Source of the DNA: Okapia johnstoni
Lineage: Eukaryota > Chordata > Mammalia > Artiodactyla > Giraffidae
Length of the DNA: 64,000 bases
Assembly: GCA_024291935.2 (NCBI GenBank)
Contig: JAGTYA010000025.1
Coordinates: 5,973,501-6,037,500, forward strand
Direction of reading: 5' to 3'
Shown: in pieces, positions 62,010 to 64,000 of the stretch
Layout of the letters: the number at the start of each line of letters is the position of its first letter
Position numbering within the stretch: the stretch's first letter is position 1
The notes under the pieces: model-generated
Told to the model about the DNA's origin: nothing
Seen by the model: only the letters and a program-made list of their open reading frames with translations
Database searches by the model: none
Made by a program: the position numbers and the translations under genes

Positions 62010-63035
62010 TGTGACCTGGATGTAACCTGGCTGAAGCAACCTTAGCTCAGCCCCCACAAGGTGGAGGCCAAGCACAGCAGAAGCCAAACTTGGTGAAAGC
62101 TCACGCTGTGGAAGCTGAATGTGACGGAAACGCAGCACAGTGGAAGTGACCAAGAAGCCTAGTGTGCTAGAAACCAGGACAGCAAAAACAAACTTGGCAG
62201 AAAGCTCATGCAGCTCAGTTTCAGATTCCAGAAGACCTCTGGAAGGTACCAGAGCACGACTCTGGATTCACTCCTCATGAGTCAAGCCGTGGAAGAAAAC
62301 AGAAGAGGACACTCAACACACCTGTGCACCACTGAGATCTCAGATACCTATTCAGGACTACAAATGAGTGTCATTCTAATGAACATCTCCCAAAATTAAG
62401 TTTCTGGGGATAAGCTTTCTCAGGATAGCTCTAAAGAGCCAACACAGCTTGGCAGAGGTTGTACTACAAAATAGACAGGAGATACATCTCCTGATCCCTG
62501 AACAAGGAGGGACTTGAACTATCTTGAATGAGATATATTGTTTCTGAGTAAATACCTCCAGCTAAGTTAAAGAAAGTCTCACAGTCCTCAAGAAAAACAT
62601 TCAGATCCTACAGGATCTCAAAGAACAAGCTGGAGAATTCTCAGCGTGGCTACAATCTCTCTTTGGGGGCTCTTTCTCCTGGCAAAGGGGGATTTGGAGT
62701 TGGCTAATGCTCCTACTAACCCCTGTTATCACCATATTTACACTGCTTATGATTGCTCCATGTATTAAAATTGTTTAACCCATTTTGTCTCTGCCCAGGT
62801 CAACAAGATACAAAATGCAGTGCTAGTTCAACAAGGATATATAAAACTACACTCAGCCACAGAAAACATCACTCACCCTTAGATGGACACAGCTATAAGG
62901 GCTCTGAGGTTTGAAACTAGCAAGAGGGGGAGGCCCAATGCCCCTTGCTGTCCCAGCTCAATAGGAAGTAGCCAGAGAGACCTCGATGCCCCTATTCCCA
63001 AAGAATTGGGCCTCCCATCTCTTGAAGGGGGAATG

Positions 63036-63435
63036 TTAGGTAGTTAGAATAGGAAAAAAGAGTCCAAAATGGTGGTGACTAAAAGACAAAGAAAGGGAAA
63101 AGCCCACGAAAATGGAGCAAAGAAAATCCACAGACCTGAGAAACTCTGCAGAGTGAGAACTTCAGGTGAAACAAACACGCCTCCTTCTTGGCTAGCCCAA
63201 CATGCATAGGGCAGGCTCAGCAGGGAGGAGACAAAACATATAAAAAGAGGAAGCCAAGTCAGATTGAGGCCTCTCCTTTGGGGTCGGCCCACCCTCATGC
63301 CTTCAGGGTGTACTTTCCTTTACTTGCCTAATATAACTCTGAGCTGTAACACTGGTGTGCCATTTCAAATCTTTGCTGCGGTGAGACAGAACTGAGGAAA
63401 TTACACACTCTTGTGACATATCTAATGCTGAACAC
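63036..63435 (+). repeat. Right LTR, apparently complete
   Basis: Starts TG directly after the polypurine tract. A TATA box (tataaaaag) is at 63239-63247 and the poly(A) signal position is mutated (aatata at 63329). The 3' border is either the CA of ttacaca at about 63405, or up to 63432-63440, because similarity to the left copy continues past it. Confidence 0.8.
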
Positions 63436-63550
63436 CTGAAATGTGTCCAGTTTTTTGTTATGAATAAAGATGCTATGAACATTTTTTTAAAAATGTATCT
63501 ATATATAACTGAATCACTTTGCTGAACAGCAGAAATTAACACAACATTGT

Positions 63551-63904
63551 AAGTCAACCATGTGTGTGCATGTGCTCAGCTGTATCTGACTCTTTGTGAC
63601 CCCATGGACTGTAGCCCACCAGGCTGCTCTGTCCATGGGATTTTCCCAGCAAGAATACTGGAGTGGGCTGCCATTTTCTCCTCCAGAGAAGTAAAAGTCA
63701 CTCAGTAGTGTCTGACTCCTTTCAACCCCATGGACTGTAGCCTGTCAGACTCCTCTGTCCATGGAATTCTCCAGGCCAGAATACTGGAGCGGGTAGCAGT
63801 TCCCTTTCTCCAGGACATCTTCCCAATCCAGGAATCGAACCTAGGTCTCCCGCACTGCAGGTGAATTTGTTACCATCTGAGTCACCAGAGAACCCCAAGT
63901 CAAC
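63551..63904 (-). repeat. Bov-A2 type SINE (tandem Bov-A units) with 8-bp target-site duplication
   Basis: Element 63559-63896 in reverse complement. It contains two successive Bov-A monomers: one near 63568-63686 (tctgactctttgtgacccca) and one near 63688-63895 (aagtcactcagtagtgtctg ... gagtcaccagagaacccc). Flanked by aagtcaac at 63551-63558 and 63897-63904. Confidence 0.95.
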
Positions 63905-63929
63905 TATACTTCAATTTTTTAAAAATCTA

Positions 63930-64000
63930 AAAAAAAGGGAAAGAAGAGGAGAGAGAATAGAAGGAAGAGGAGAAAGACACGAAAGAGAGGAGGGGAAGTT
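63930..64000. repeat. Purine-rich (GA/GGA) tract
   Basis: An A/G-only stretch with few exceptions after the L1 poly-A end, running to the window edge. Confidence 0.85.

Larger units (their letters stand above)
61838..63435 (+). mobile_element. Degraded ERV1 (gammaretrovirus-type) provirus
   Basis: Two LTR copies in the same direction flank about 1 kb of internal sequence. The right LTR (63036 to about 63403-63435) is preceded by a polypurine tract (gaagggggaa, 63026-63035) and begins TGTTAGG. The internal part at about 62440-62780 resembles the transmembrane subunit of a gammaretroviral envelope, including a C-terminal hydrophobic membrane anchor. It has stop codons and the gag, pol and most of env are absent. 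The copy cannot encode a functional envelope. A tRNA primer-binding site was not recognised. Confidence 0.8.
61590..63940 (+). repeat. L1 3' end carrying two nested insertions
   Basis: The L1 3' UTR is seen at 61590-61837 (agagaacagatttgtggttg, gatcctactgtatagcatgg, agccacagtggaaaagaata). It continues at about 63490-63558 (taactgaatcactttgctga, cagaaattaacacaacattg) and finishes at 63905-63940 (tatacttcaattttttaaaa). The provirus and a Bov-A2 array were inserted into it. Confidence 0.8.

Overview
This window is nuclear DNA from a pecoran ruminant, most likely a bovid. It is saturated with BovB LINEs, Bov-tA/Bov-A2 SINEs and cetartiodactyl CHR-type tRNA SINEs, on a background of older mammalian L1, MIR, MER5-like and Tigger-like relics. 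The sequence does not separate cattle, sheep, goat or related species.

Only one host protein-coding gene is supported: the 5' part of LARS2 (mitochondrial leucyl-tRNA synthetase), on the minus strand. Its CpG-island promoter and non-coding exon 1 lie near 50.6-51.1 kb. Exon 2 (46531-46785) carries the start codon and the presumed mitochondrial targeting peptide. Exon 3 (40462-40590) carries the class I HIGH-type signature, here HMGH. Exon 4 (24964-25055) carries the conserved [10 protein letters not shown] block, and exon 5 (19268-19328) continues the catalytic domain. Together they give residues 1-172 of an uninterrupted reading frame with canonical GT/AG splice sites. The rest of the gene lies beyond the left edge. 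Intron 5 runs at least from 19267 to position 1, because no further LARS2 exon was found there.

Layout: 1-19267 is intron 5 (old L1/MIR relics, a BovB, SINEs). 19329-24963 is intron 4, holding a near-complete but broken antisense BovB at 20602-23490. 25056-40461 is intron 3, the most repeat-rich intron, with an L1 mosaic and a Tigger-like MITE. 40591-46530 is intron 2 and 46786-50770 is intron 1. 51081-64000 is upstream intergenic DNA with four BovB copies (one nested inside a CHR SINE that itself sits in LTR-like DNA) and a degraded gammaretrovirus-type provirus lodged in an L1 3' end.

No novel gene system is apparent. The most interesting points are an exact TISU/YY1-type element in LARS2 exon 1 that opens a 13-codon upstream ORF, an inverted BovB pair around LARS2 exon 4, a provirus whose left LTR begins at the predicted transcription start of the right LTR, and several nested or chimeric retroelement insertions with clear target-site duplications. 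Intervals not listed as repeat or exon are described as unique or unrecognised sequence. Repeat family names come from recognising consensus wording, not from a database search.
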